DNA of 19,900 bases from CAZGZD01 sp964530005 (GCA_964530005.1 CAZGZD010000021.1:1-19900), one strand, 5' to 3'; shown: positions 7,960 through 15,139, counted from the first letter of the stretch. Numbers and translations are program-made. Notes: generated from the sequence alone by a model not told the origin.

Positions 7960-8388
7960 ATGCTAAAAAAACTTTTTAATAATAAAGGATTCACACTTCT
8001 TGAACTTCTTGTTGTGATTGGCATTATTGCCATACTTGTCGCAGTAGGAACAGCCTCGTACTCAACAGTGCAAAAAAAAGCGCGAGATGCCAAACGTAAA
8101 ACTGACCTAAAAGAGTTGCAATCGGCCTACGAACAGTATTATTCAATCTGTGACTTTAAGTATCCTTTACCTCCAGACTTAAGCTCAAGTGGCATAGAAT
8201 GCTCAGCTACAACTCCACCAACTACAATAATGAGCCCTGCCCCAGTCGACCCCTTAAATACTGGCATTTATACCTATACTGTTCCTGTAATCCAGGCAGA
8301 CGCCTATACACTCTGCGCATATCTTGAAACAGAAAATGGCAACCAACCAAGTACGCCAGGCAAATATTGCCTAAGTCAACAACAATGA
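7960..8388 (+). CDS. Type IV prepilin, GspG/PilA-like (pilin 2)
   Basis: 142-residue prepilin: leader MLKKLFNNKG, cleavage before FTLLELLVV, Glu5 present. The N-terminal hydrophobic helix is followed by ARDAKRKTDLKELQSAYEQY, near-identical in pattern to pilin 1, pointing to tandem duplication. The globular domain keeps VDP, then YTYTV, then YTLCAYLE, and the chain ends KYCLSQQQ. Four Cys suggest two disulfides outside the membrane. The stop TGA overlaps the next start in ATGA, implying translational coupling to pilin 3. Confidence 0.92.
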   Translation: MLKKLFNNKGFTLLELLVVIGIIAILVAVGTASYSTVQKKARDAKRKTDLKELQSAYEQYYSICDFKYPLPPDLSSSGIECSATTPPTTIMSPAPVDPLNTGIYTYTVPVIQADAYTLCAYLETENGNQPSTPGKYCLSQQQ

Positions 8389-8849
8389 TAAAAAAAAATG
8401 CCTTCACACTTATTGAGATTCTTGTCGTCGTCACGATTATTGGGCTTCTGGCCGGAGTGGGAGCTGTGACGTACTCGCAGTTCATCAAGCAGTCGCGCGA
8501 CGCGCGACGCAAAGCTGATCTTGAACTTATTCGCTCAGCGCTCGAACAGTATCGAGCAGATAACGACACTTACCCATCACAAAGTAATGTAAATGGCTTC
8601 TGGCCAGGATATCCTTTACCTGCAAATTGTGATGAAACAGCCACTCCACCTATTCCATGCTATATGAACAAAGCTCCACAAGATCCACAATTCAAAGGAG
8701 TGGCGGGTGATCCTGGCTACTTTTATCAAAAAAATGGTGATTCTTATACTCTGGGAGCCTACCTTGAGTCAAGCTCGGCACCCACATGCCATTTATATTG
8801 TGCTGGCAAAGATTGCAATTACTGCTTAGGTCCATATGGAGAGCAATAA
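8385..8849 (+). CDS. Type IV prepilin, GspG/PilA-like (pilin 3)
   Basis: 154-residue prepilin starting MIKKNA, then FTLIEILVV. I chose the ATG at 8385, which overlaps the previous stop (ATGA) and gives the usual short basic leader; the upstream in-frame ATG at 8367 would lie inside pilin 2. The residue before the cleavage site is Ala rather than the usual Gly. Glu5 is present. The helix continues SRDARRKADLELIRSALEQY. The globular domain has PQDPQF, YFYQK and YTLGAYLE, and the C-terminus is Cys-rich, finishing DCNYCLGPYGEQ. Paralogous to pilins 1, 2 and 8. Confidence 0.92.
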   Translation: MIKKNAFTLIEILVVVTIIGLLAGVGAVTYSQFIKQSRDARRKADLELIRSALEQYRADNDTYPSQSNVNGFWPGYPLPANCDETATPPIPCYMNKAPQDPQFKGVAGDPGYFYQKNGDSYTLGAYLESSSAPTCHLYCAGKDCNYCLGPYGEQ

Positions 8850-8851
8850 AG

Positions 8852-9391
8852 ATGAGAAAATATCTTGCAGGCTTCACATTCATTGAGCTTCTGATTGTGG
8901 TGATGATCATCTCTGCCTTCTCCGGATTATCGCTTGCGTACTATAACAACTTCAACAAAGCCAGCAAGCTGGATACTGAGGCCAACAAATTCTTACAGAC
9001 TCTTGAGCTGGCAAAGAAAAAGGCGACAGCGCGTGACATTGAGGGATATGATGACTGCAACTATTCTATAGATCCGGCCAATACATTTGACGGCTATCAA
9101 ATTGTACTTACCGCAAATGGATATGACTTAAAAATTGTATGCAATGGTACAGCATCACCTATCTACTCCTATTCATACCCAAAAAATTCATCTGGACAAT
9201 CTCTTGTAAAGACAAGTCCGCAGAGTGGCACAATACAATTTAATCCGACACCAGGAGATGTCACTTTTTCATCATTAAGCCTGCCCATACAATTTGAGAA
9301 TTCTGTAGGCACCACTACCAAGTGTCCGCGTATTGATATATCCACAACAGGAATCATAAAGAAATTAACAGATACAACCTGTTCTCCCTAA
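8852..9391 (+). CDS. Minor prepilin, FimT/GspH-like (pilin 4)
   Basis: 179 residues from the ATG at 8852, two bases after the previous stop; leader MRKYLAG, cleavage before FTFIELLIVV, Glu5 present. The frame extends upstream to 8786, inside pilin 3, and is rejected because a pilin leader should be short. After the hydrophobic helix comes EANKFLQTLELAKKKATARD, which resembles the 'L...L..AR..A' helix of FimT/GspH minor pilins rather than the RDA.RK.DL helix of the GspG-like paralogues. The C-terminal part is beta-rich with two widely spaced Cys near the end. Likely a tip or priming-complex component by analogy with other systems; the subfamily call is tentative. Confidence 0.88.
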   Translation: MRKYLAGFTFIELLIVVMIISAFSGLSLAYYNNFNKASKLDTEANKFLQTLELAKKKATARDIEGYDDCNYSIDPANTFDGYQIVLTANGYDLKIVCNGTASPIYSYSYPKNSSGQSLVKTSPQSGTIQFNPTPGDVTFSSLSLPIQFENSVGTTTKCPRIDISTTGIIKKLTDTTCSP

Positions 9392-9392
9392 T

Positions 9393-9839
9393 ATGAAAAA
9401 GTTTCATCAGAAAGCCTTCTCTCTCATTGAAGTACTCATCTTCGTAACAATACTTGCGCTTTTTTTTGTCGTCGCAGCAGCTGTCACCACGGCTGTACTT
9501 CGCGATATAGGCACCAACACCAAAAGAGTCGTGGCCGCACACAGATCAGAGGAGCTTCTGGAGTGGCTAAAGTACCAAAAAGATCTCAATTGGGACGATT
9601 TTTATGATAAAACATCTTCTGGCGGATCCACCTATTGCCTGAATAATATTCAGTGGCCAGCATCACCTGGAAGCTGCGTTCCACTTCCAAACGACCCGCC
9701 TGAAAAAAGAGAAGCGACGCTTACCCAAGTTGCAGGAAATCGTGATCTGGTCAAAATTCAGATCACATCGACATTCGAAGTTCTCGGACAGGAATACAGC
9801 TCTATTCTTAATTCACAAGTTGGTCTTATCGATCAATAA
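9393..9839 (+). CDS. Minor prepilin, PilV/GspI-like (pilin 5)
   Basis: 148 residues; starts one base after the preceding stop. Leader MKKFHQKA, cleavage before FSLIEVLIFVTIL, with Ala instead of Gly at -1; Glu5 present. The sequence after the helix (VLRDIGTNTKRVVAAHRSEELLEWLKYQKDLNW) resembles PilV/GspI minor pilins, which carry 'a.....eellewlr..r' in this place. Two Cys lie about 13 residues apart in the middle (CLNNIQWPASPGSC). Position four in the GspG-GspH-GspI-GspJ style order supports the call. Confidence 0.86.
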   Translation: MKKFHQKAFSLIEVLIFVTILALFFVVAAAVTTAVLRDIGTNTKRVVAAHRSEELLEWLKYQKDLNWDDFYDKTSSGGSTYCLNNIQWPASPGSCVPLPNDPPEKREATLTQVAGNRDLVKIQITSTFEVLGQEYSSILNSQVGLIDQ

Positions 9840-9843
9840 TTCC

Positions 9844-10458
9844 ATGAGTCAAATTAACACTCAGAAAAAATACGGATTTACATTTATCGAGATGGTTGTT
9901 GTGATTGGCGTGATTGGATTTGCGCTCCCTGCCCTTTTTGCAATCATCTTCTCAATTGCTCGTGCGCAAACCAAAGTCCAGCATCTCACAGAAGTCAAAA
10001 AACAAGCAGACAGCGCTATAGACACAATAAAAACCACTATAAGGGAAGATGTCGATGGTATTTTTGAAAATGATATAAATATTCAAGGCTCCAAAATACC
10101 CATAGTCTGCGGGTCTTTCTCGACAAATGATGGTCGCGATCTTTATTTTCACACCAGCGATGGAGAGTATGTTCAATTTTATGCCGCAAGTGGTCAGCTC
10201 GTAAAGAAAATTGAAGGTGCGTCTGAACAACCTCTTACATCCGACAAGGTCAAAGTGTTCATATATAATCCCAGCGATCCAACCACAATCCTCCCAGAAA
10301 TCGAATTATCTTGCAAACAAGATGCTGTCTCATCTGCACCACTCGTAAAGATCCACTTCTGGGCTGCTTATCAAGGCTCAACAGCATCTACTCGACCTGA
10401 GGACAATGCTCAGCTTGAGTACACAATCCAAGCAAAGATCAGAAATGATGGCCCGTGA
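9844..10458 (+). CDS. Minor prepilin, PilW/GspJ-like (pilin 6)
   Basis: 204 residues from the ATG at 9844, four bases after the previous stop; leader MSQINTQKKYG, cleavage before FTFIEMVVVIGVIG, Glu5 present. An in-frame ATG at 9730 lies within pilin 5 and is rejected. It is the largest pilin of the set, with a long amphipathic helix (KVQHLTEVKKQADSAIDTIK) and a beta-rich C-terminal domain; position after the GspI-like gene and size fit PilW/GspJ. Two Cys (IVCGSF and LSCKQD) may form a disulfide. The last pilin before pilM. Confidence 0.84.
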   Translation: MSQINTQKKYGFTFIEMVVVIGVIGFALPALFAIIFSIARAQTKVQHLTEVKKQADSAIDTIKTTIREDVDGIFENDINIQGSKIPIVCGSFSTNDGRDLYFHTSDGEYVQFYAASGQLVKKIEGASEQPLTSDKVKVFIYNPSDPTTILPEIELSCKQDAVSSAPLVKIHFWAAYQGSTASTRPEDNAQLEYTIQAKIRNDGP

Positions 10459-10470
10459 ACCACTCTCCTC

Positions 10471-10499
10471 TTGACTTGTGGCTGATTATCTTTGATACT
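10471..10499 (+). promoter_or_regulatory. Promoter of pilM-pilN-pilO
   Basis: TTGACT (10471-10476), a 17-bp spacer, then GATACT (10494-10499), ending 6 nt before the ATG at 10506. It lies in the 47-nt gap after pilin 6 and predicts an almost leaderless pilM message. It supports 10506 over the upstream in-frame ATG at 10455. Confidence 0.5.
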
Positions 10500-10505
10500 G
10501 TTAGT

Positions 10506-11540
10506 ATGGGAGCAAAACATATAAGTATCGACATAGGCGAGTCTCACGTAAAGGTAGTTGATGCGCAGATACAAGGCAATAAGATACATATTCAGAATCT
10601 AGGAATCACAACAATTGAGAAGACATTTTTTACAACCGAGTCAGAGAAAATTCTTGAGGAGGGGGCGGATAAGATCGTCAAGCTTCTGGATACTCTCAAG
10701 ATAACCCAGCGCTCAGCTGCTATTGTAATTAGTGATGGGCAAAGCTTTAATCAGATTGTCGAGATGCCCCAGCTGAATGAAAAAGAGCTCCTCTCTGCAA
10801 TCCGCTATCAGGCCGATCAATTTATCCCTATGCCGCTTGATGAAATCAACATAGATGTAGAAGTTCTTCTGGAAGATAAAAAGAAGAAAAAGATCGAAGC
10901 GCTTATTTCTGCCGCTCCTAAAAAAGTCGTTGAGAAAGTGCAGCAGCTGATTGAGGAGTCAGGACTCATTCCCGAATCCATTGAGACAGAAATCAGTGCA
11001 TTTGGGCGACTTGCGTCGGCTCTTTTTAGTCAAAAATCAGAGACGTCTGGTGTAGGGAAGATGTTTGTCAATATGGGCACATCATCCACATCTTTATATT
11101 TCTTCGATGAAAGCATCGGTCTTCTATCTGCAAGCCATAGCTTTGCGAGTGGATATGATCTATTTGTAAAAGAAATTACAGTCAATCTTAATGTTGATAT
11201 CAAAAAAGCGTCAGACATGCTTTCAGCATTTGGCCTCACAGGTTCTGCAGCAAGCCACGATCTGACAAACATACTCACACCAGCAATCAAGCAGCTTATG
11301 GGCGAGATACAAAAATTCACTATGCTCATCACTGAAAAACAAGCCGGTCATATAAAGTCAATTCATCTTATCAATAATGCAGTCCAGTTCCCCGCAATTG
11401 AAAAGATTATCGAGCGCTACTTTGGCATACCAACAAGTATCTTTGACCTCAACCCCTATCTTGTCCAGAATAATATCGTCGCTGCAAATAAGGCTCAACT
11501 TCCATACTTTTTGCCTGTTATAGGTGCAAATCTCAGATGA
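10506..11540 (+). CDS. pilM: Type IV pilus alignment protein PilM (actin-like ATPase)
   Basis: Cytoplasmic actin-fold (ASKHA) protein that binds the N-terminus of PilN and links the motor to the membrane complex. 344 residues, standard length. Seen: phosphate-1 motif SIDIGESHVKVV (about 7-18); EMPQLNEKELLSAIRYQADQFIPMPLDE (about 93-120), the most diagnostic PilM stretch; FVNMGTSSTSLYFF (phosphate-2, about 187-200); and SIHLINNAVQFPAIEKII near the C-terminus, where most homologues have a glycine-rich 'l.Gg.a..pgl'. Start chosen at 10506 because it gives MGAKHISIDIG and sits behind a promoter; the 17-residue extension from 10455 is not PilM-like. The stop overlaps the pilN start (ATGA). Confidence 0.94.
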   Translation: MGAKHISIDIGESHVKVVDAQIQGNKIHIQNLGITTIEKTFFTTESEKILEEGADKIVKLLDTLKITQRSAAIVISDGQSFNQIVEMPQLNEKELLSAIRYQADQFIPMPLDEINIDVEVLLEDKKKKKIEALISAAPKKVVEKVQQLIEESGLIPESIETEISAFGRLASALFSQKSETSGVGKMFVNMGTSSTSLYFFDESIGLLSASHSFASGYDLFVKEITVNLNVDIKKASDMLSAFGLTGSAASHDLTNILTPAIKQLMGEIQKFTMLITEKQAGHIKSIHLINNAVQFPAIEKIIERYFGIPTSIFDLNPYLVQNNIVAANKAQLPYFLPVIGANLR

Positions 11541-12109
11541 AGATAACAAAGATTAATCTACTGATCAATACTGACGATTATAAGCTTAAGGCTAAGTACT
11601 TTCGTATTCTACACCAGACAACTCTTATCTACACAATTGTCGTTGTTGTAGCAATAATCTCCTTTTTAGTCCTAAATACTATAGTCTCAGTAAAAGTAAA
11701 CGCACTCAACGCTGAAAAGACAAAGTATCTCGGCACAATACAGCAAGAGTCCGCAGATGAGGCCAAGCTCATCTACATTACAAAAAAAATGAATGGGGTG
11801 GATATATTTTTGGCAGATGATGTGAAATTTGAGCCCTACTACAATCTTCTTGTCACTTCTCTCGGCGAAAGCACCGAGTCGGCAAAGTTGGAATCCTTCA
11901 AACTCGACAAGACACACAAAGTGGATTTTGTGGTAAGGTTTACCAATTTCTCAGATATGGTAAAGTTTCTGTCATTTGTCGAATCAGATGATTTTGTCAA
12001 GAGTTTTCAAGAGCTCTCGCTTCAGAATTTCACAAGCGGGAACAGTAAAAAAGAAGGAGATAGCTTTCGACTGACATTTAAAGGAATTTTCAATAAAATC
12101 AATGAATAA
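11537..12109 (+). CDS. pilN: Type IV pilus assembly protein PilN
   Basis: Bitopic inner-membrane protein that pairs with PilO and is captured by PilM. 190 residues. Seen: an N-terminal ITKINLLI motif (residues 3-10) equivalent to the conserved INLLP PilM-binding motif, one hydrophobic helix (about 31-53), a short coiled-coil-like stretch, and a ferredoxin-like C-terminal domain (about 95-190). The start overlaps the pilM stop by 4 nt (ATGA) and the end overlaps the next gene by 8 nt, so the three are translationally coupled. The assignment rests on the short motif, topology and gene order more than on primary sequence. Confidence 0.85.
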   Translation: MKITKINLLINTDDYKLKAKYFRILHQTTLIYTIVVVVAIISFLVLNTIVSVKVNALNAEKTKYLGTIQQESADEAKLIYITKKMNGVDIFLADDVKFEPYYNLLVTSLGESTESAKLESFKLDKTHKVDFVVRFTNFSDMVKFLSFVESDDFVKSFQELSLQNFTSGNSKKEGDSFRLTFKGIFNKINE

Positions 12110-12881
12110 AAGAAAAAAACTCTCACCATATCTCAAGTTTTTACTTCGAGAAAATATCCCATACTTTCTTGTACTTACAATCTTGCTCTGCGCAACATTT
12201 ATACTACCACCGTACTTTATTGCAACATATAGGGCCAATCTCATCAAGCGCGATGAAATTCAAAAGGATGTCTCAAATCTTCAAGATAAGGCAAACCTTC
12301 TAAACGCCTTATCGACTCAACACACTCAGGACCTAGACGAAGATATCCGCGTCTTGCAGACACTCGTCCCAGATATTGAGGACTATTTCTCGATAATATA
12401 TACACTTGAGGAGCTCTCTCGCAAGACCGGCTTTATTATAGATTCTTATACAATCCAGACTGGTAGTTCGGCTCCTGAGCGCCTTGCGCTAAAGATATCA
12501 GGAACGGGAGATAGCGAGTCTTTCTTGAATTTTTTGCATGAGTATAATTTTGGAGGCGGGCGGCTTGTCACGGCCCGTGAGATCGAGCTAAAGACTTCGC
12601 AAAGTGGCTCAATAGACCTTGATGTCAACTTCTATACTCAATCCCCAAAAAAGACTGTGACTACCGGTGTAGGCGCCAACTCCTCTGTACAAAAAATCTC
12701 ATCAATTGTCAGTGGCCAGGACGCGAGTCCACAGTCGGATACATCTTCACCTGTCAATTATCAACGGGCACTTGATCGGCTTGAGGAAATTAAAGCCAAG
12801 GTGAATGTAATGATAAAAGATGAAGTAGATGCGACAGCAAGCGCTGATGAAAATTATTCCACAAAAGATAATCCTTTTTAA
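12102..12881 (+). CDS. pilO: Type IV pilus assembly protein PilO-like
   Basis: Bitopic membrane partner of PilN. 259 residues, with one hydrophobic helix (about 20-42), a coiled-coil region (about 48-85), and a ferredoxin-like domain around 90-185 that includes SIIYTLEELSRKTGFIIDSY, a good match to the PilO pattern 'll..l..la...gl.l.s'. The last ~75 residues are Ser/Thr/Gln-rich and probably disordered, longer than in typical PilO (about 200 residues). No PilP or PilQ follows, as expected for a cell without an outer membrane. The stop codon overlaps the stop of convergent rpsP by 3-4 nt. Confidence 0.82.
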   Translation: MNKRKKLSPYLKFLLRENIPYFLVLTILLCATFILPPYFIATYRANLIKRDEIQKDVSNLQDKANLLNALSTQHTQDLDEDIRVLQTLVPDIEDYFSIIYTLEELSRKTGFIIDSYTIQTGSSAPERLALKISGTGDSESFLNFLHEYNFGGGRLVTAREIELKTSQSGSIDLDVNFYTQSPKKTVTTGVGANSSVQKISSIVSGQDASPQSDTSSPVNYQRALDRLEEIKAKVNVMIKDEVDATASADENYSTKDNPF

Positions 12882-13129
12882 GCAGTCTTCATGAGCTTTT
12901 TGTTCTTAAGCAGTCGACTAAGGCCTTCGGAGATCTGAGCGCCTTTGGAGTTCCAGTAATCAAATCGCGCGTTGTCGAGCGTAATATTGTCACTTTCAAG
13001 TAGGGGATTGTAAGATCCCACGCTCTCAATGTATCTTGTATCTCTTTTTTTACGCTTGTCGATCGCGATAATTCGATAGTAGGGCTTGTGTTTCTTGCCC
13101 ATTCGCATAAGTCTCAGTGCAACAGCCAT
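12878..13129 (-). CDS. rpsP: 30S ribosomal protein S16
   Basis: 83-residue primary 16S rRNA-binding protein of the small subunit. Seen: MAVALRLMRMGKKHKPYYRI, the diagnostic S16 N-terminus (usual form 'mavkIRLkRmGkkkrPfYRI'); the DKRKKRDTRYIESVGSYNP block; and a shortened helical C-terminus ending in a basic tail. The frame continues upstream four codons to a TTG at 13141, but the ATG at 13129 gives the canonical N-terminus. Last gene of rpmF-nusB-rnc-rpsP; its stop overlaps that of pilO. Confidence 0.96.
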   Translation of the reverse strand: MAVALRLMRMGKKHKPYYRIIAIDKRKKRDTRYIESVGSYNPLLESDNITLDNARFDYWNSKGAQISEGLSRLLKNKKLMKTA

Positions 13130-13155
13130 ATTATTATTCAAAATTAAAAATGAAT

Positions 13156-13863
13156 CTAAATTCTACCAGATTTATTCATTTTTTCCAATGCCAATCGCGC
13201 AGCTTGCTCTTCAGCCTCTTTTTTTGAGTTGCCGCGACCTTCAGCCAGAAGTTTTTGGCCAAGATATACGGCTATTGTAAATGCTCGTTTGTGCTGAGGT
13301 CCCTCTTCGGCTATTACACGATATTCAGGAGTCGTTTTGTGGACGGACTGCATAGTCTCCTGAAGCAAGCTTTTGGCCGGTGCATACTGCCTGCTCGATA
13401 TAATCTCATCCAGTCGATCAGCAAAGAGATACGTCTTCACAAATTCGTAGGACGCGTCAAATCCCTGATCGATAAATATAGCACCAATAAGCGCCTCAAA
13501 GCAATCGGCAAGAATATTCTTGTTGTCTCGACCAGCCCCTTGCTCCTCACCACGAGACAGATAAAGATATTCTCCCAAACCAAGAGGGGACGCCGCATAT
13601 GCCAGGCTCTCAGTTCGTACAATAGCGCTTTTTATATCAGTATAAGATCCCTCTTCAAATTGGGGGTAATTATTATAAAGATACATCGACGTAATCAAAG
13701 ATAGTACACTGTCCCCCAGGAATTCCAGCTTTTCATTGGATGGGAGATGGAAGCTTTTGTGTTCGTTTAAGTATGAGCGATGCACAAATACATTCTCAAG
13801 CAGATCTTTGTTCTTAAACTCAACGCCTATTTTTTCCTCCAGCTTTTCAAAAGTTTTTTTCAT
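13156..13863 (-). CDS. rnc: Ribonuclease III
   Basis: Endonuclease for double-stranded RNA; cuts the stems flanking 16S and 23S rRNA in the primary transcript, as well as some mRNAs. 235 residues, standard length. Seen: HRSYLNEH (28-35), the RNase III signature NEKLEFLGDSVL (43-54) with metal ligands near E44 and D51, NILADCFEALIGA (116-128) supplying D120 and E123, then a dsRNA-binding domain (about 160-232) with the lysine-bearing GNSKKEAEEQAARLAL. All catalytic residues are present. It starts 2 nt after nusB without a clear ribosome-binding site, and lies upstream of rpsP by 26 nt. Confidence 0.97.
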   Translation of the reverse strand: MKKTFEKLEEKIGVEFKNKDLLENVFVHRSYLNEHKSFHLPSNEKLEFLGDSVLSLITSMYLYNNYPQFEEGSYTDIKSAIVRTESLAYAASPLGLGEYLYLSRGEEQGAGRDNKNILADCFEALIGAIFIDQGFDASYEFVKTYLFADRLDEIISSRQYAPAKSLLQETMQSVHKTTPEYRVIAEEGPQHKRAFTIAVYLGQKLLAEGRGNSKKEAEEQAARLALEKMNKSGRI

Positions 13864-13865
13864 AA

Positions 13866-14240
13866 TTAATTTTTTTGAGATGGTGCTTTTCGCACCACCG
13901 AAGCCAAAGCTCCATTTATAAATGAATAAGACTTCTCAGATCCATATTCTCGGGCCAGCTCTATCGCCTCATCTATGACTACCTTTTGAGGATTTTGCTT
14001 CATAAATTTCAACTCATACACCGCAAGTCGCAGGATCGCCAGATCGATCTTGGCTATCTTATCAAGCGAGTACTTAGGAGCAGATTTCTTAATAACCATA
14101 TCTATTTCGTCTTTTTTGAGAAGAATTTCATTCGTAAGGTCTTTGTCGGGGTGGGGGAGCTTGTCGCTCGCTGTATTTGCGAAGCTCAGAGCAAAAAGAT
14201 TCTGGATTGTATGAATCCGTTTGAGGTGCCGCTTATCCAT
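13866..14240 (-). CDS. nusB: Transcription antitermination factor NusB
   Basis: All-helical RNA-binding factor that, with S10, binds boxA in rRNA leaders and permits antitermination. 124 residues, slightly short for the family (about 130-160). Seen: an N-terminal basic helix (HLKRIHTIQNLFA) and the strongly conserved C-terminal block KIDLAILRLAVYELKFM, then PQKVVIDEAIELAREYG, then SYSFINGALASVVRK. The location between rpmF and rnc is sensible for a ribosome-biogenesis unit. A boxA-like element is present in the rRNA leader at 18979 in the same window. Confidence 0.94.
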   Translation of the reverse strand: MDKRHLKRIHTIQNLFALSFANTASDKLPHPDKDLTNEILLKKDEIDMVIKKSAPKYSLDKIAKIDLAILRLAVYELKFMKQNPQKVVIDEAIELAREYGSEKSYSFINGALASVVRKAPSQKN

Positions 14241-14268
14241 AATACATTAGTTGTAAACGCAGAGCTTG

Positions 14269-14430
14269 TTACGTGGTATTCTTGTCTACTTTTTCTTTCT
14301 TTATTACGTTTGCCGCATTGCGTTTGTTCCGATCTGTGTAGGATTTGAGCTCGGCAATAGTCGCTTTTTTACTTGCGACGCGAGTTCCTGTGCGTTTTTT
14401 GGAGTGTTTTCTTTTGGGTTGTGCAGCCAT
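14269..14430 (-). CDS. rpmF: 50S ribosomal protein L32
   Basis: 53-residue highly basic protein beginning MAAQPKRKHSKKRTGTR, which matches the L32 N-terminal pattern (M-A-x-P-K-R-[RK]-x-S-x-[RS]), and then continuing as a Lys/Arg-rich helix. It has no CxxC zinc pairs, as in many zinc-free L32 forms. It starts ~18 nt after the predicted start of a strong promoter. It heads rpmF-nusB-rnc-rpsP; L32 next to rnc-type genes is a recurrent bacterial arrangement. The C-terminal half is not distinctive, so the identification rests on the N-terminus and context. Confidence 0.75.
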   Translation of the reverse strand: MAAQPKRKHSKKRTGTRVASKKATIAELKSYTDRNKRNAANVIKKEKVDKNTT

Positions 14431-14454
14431 AAATTAGTTCAAAATTATGAATTA

Positions 14455-14483
14455 AGTATAACATAGTTTTTTCCACTTGACAA
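14455..14483 (-). promoter_or_regulatory. Promoter of rpmF-nusB-rnc-rpsP
   Basis: The reverse strand reads TTGTCA (14478-14483), a 17-bp spacer, then TATACT (14455-14460): 5/6 matches in each box. The predicted start is near 14448, leaving a leader of about 18 nt before rpmF. The -35 overlaps the -35 of the opposite promoter for the pilin at 14518. Confidence 0.65.
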
Positions 14484-14509
14484 ATATTAAGCAACTACTT
14501 TAATATGAT
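14477..14509 (+). promoter_or_regulatory. Promoter of the pilin at 14518, sharing its -35 with rpmF
   Basis: A perfect TTGACA at 14477-14482, with two candidate -10 boxes: TAATAT (14501-14506, spacer 18) or TATGAT (14504-14509, spacer 21). TATGAT ends 8 nt before the ATG, matching the leaderless spacing seen elsewhere; TAATAT has the better spacer. The TTGACAA core reads TTGTCAA on the other strand, so one 7-bp element serves both directions. Confidence 0.5.
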
Positions 14510-14517
14510 ATTTATAC

Positions 14518-15084
14518 ATGAAAAAGCAGTATAAAAAAGGATTCACACTCATCGAGCTTCTTATTGTGATTGCGCTGCTTGGAGCACTTGCTGTTGGTCT
14601 TCTTGCTGCGCTTGATCCATTTGAACAACTTAAAAAAGGCACAGATGCGGGTGTAAGAAATACCGCAATTGAATTTCAAGGTGCTTATGTCCGATTTTAT
14701 TCAATAAAAAATTTTGGACCTGGGTGTAAAGATAGCGCTGGAGCTGATGCACCCTGTGATGGTACGAATACCGCTATTGATACTGGTGTAGATGGAGTAG
14801 CAGATCCTTTGAGCACTTTACCTAATACAATAAAACAGATTGCAGATGCAGGTGAGCTAAAGAAAGATTTCATTTCACTTGCTGGGTCTGGACAGCTTGC
14901 TAAAATATTTTCAAATTATGTTTCTAGTACTCAGTCAATAAGTGTATGTTTTACACCAAGTTCAAAATCACTACAGAGAGACCCTAACACAAAGTATAAC
15001 CCAGATCATACTGGAGCACTTGTTACAGATGGTTCATGCTTTACTCAAGGAGGAACTACAGCCTGTGATTACTGCATACAGTAG
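14518..15084 (+). CDS. Type IV prepilin (pilin 7)
   Basis: 188-residue prepilin: basic leader MKKQYKKG, cleavage before FTLIELLIVIALLG, Glu5 present. The mature helix continues AALDPFEQLKKGTDAGVRN, a variant lacking the RDA.RK.DL motif of the GspG-like paralogues, so it belongs to a different pilin subgroup. The C-terminal region has Cys pairs, with the chain ending ACDYCIQ. It stands outside the main pilin operon with its own promoter, so it may be regulated separately. A 9-bp hairpin follows 24 nt after the stop. Whether it is the major or an alternative pilin cannot be told from sequence. Confidence 0.91.
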   Translation: MKKQYKKGFTLIELLIVIALLGALAVGLLAALDPFEQLKKGTDAGVRNTAIEFQGAYVRFYSIKNFGPGCKDSAGADAPCDGTNTAIDTGVDGVADPLSTLPNTIKQIADAGELKKDFISLAGSGQLAKIFSNYVSSTQSISVCFTPSSKSLQRDPNTKYNPDHTGALVTDGSCFTQGGTTACDYCIQ

Positions 15085-15108
15085 AAATTTAGTTTAATTT
15101 ATATATCT

Positions 15109-15130
15109 TGGCTACCATATCTGGTAGCCA
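15109..15130 (+). terminator. Hairpin between pilins 7 and 8, possible weak terminator or attenuator
   Basis: TGGCTACCA-TATC-TGGTAGCCA: a perfect 9-bp stem (five GC pairs) with a 4-nt loop, 24 nt after the stop of pilin 7 and 9 nt before the pilin 8 start. The following tract is only TTTGAGT, so termination would be inefficient. It could also set relative levels of the two pilins by mRNA end protection. Confidence 0.5.
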
Positions 15131-15139
15131 TTTGAGTAT

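Noticed and set aside
10455..10505. pilM start at 10455
   Set aside because: The extra 17 residues do not look like PilM, and a TTGACT-17-GATACT promoter lies inside them.
7376..11540. Alternative genetic code with TGA as glycine
   Set aside because: TGA ends three well-aligned genes at the expected lengths (delta', pilin 2, pilM), two of them in ATGA overlaps with the next start.
13130..13141. rpsP start at the TTG at 13141
   Set aside because: S16 proteins begin M-A-V-x-[IL]-R-L, which the ATG at 13129 gives exactly.
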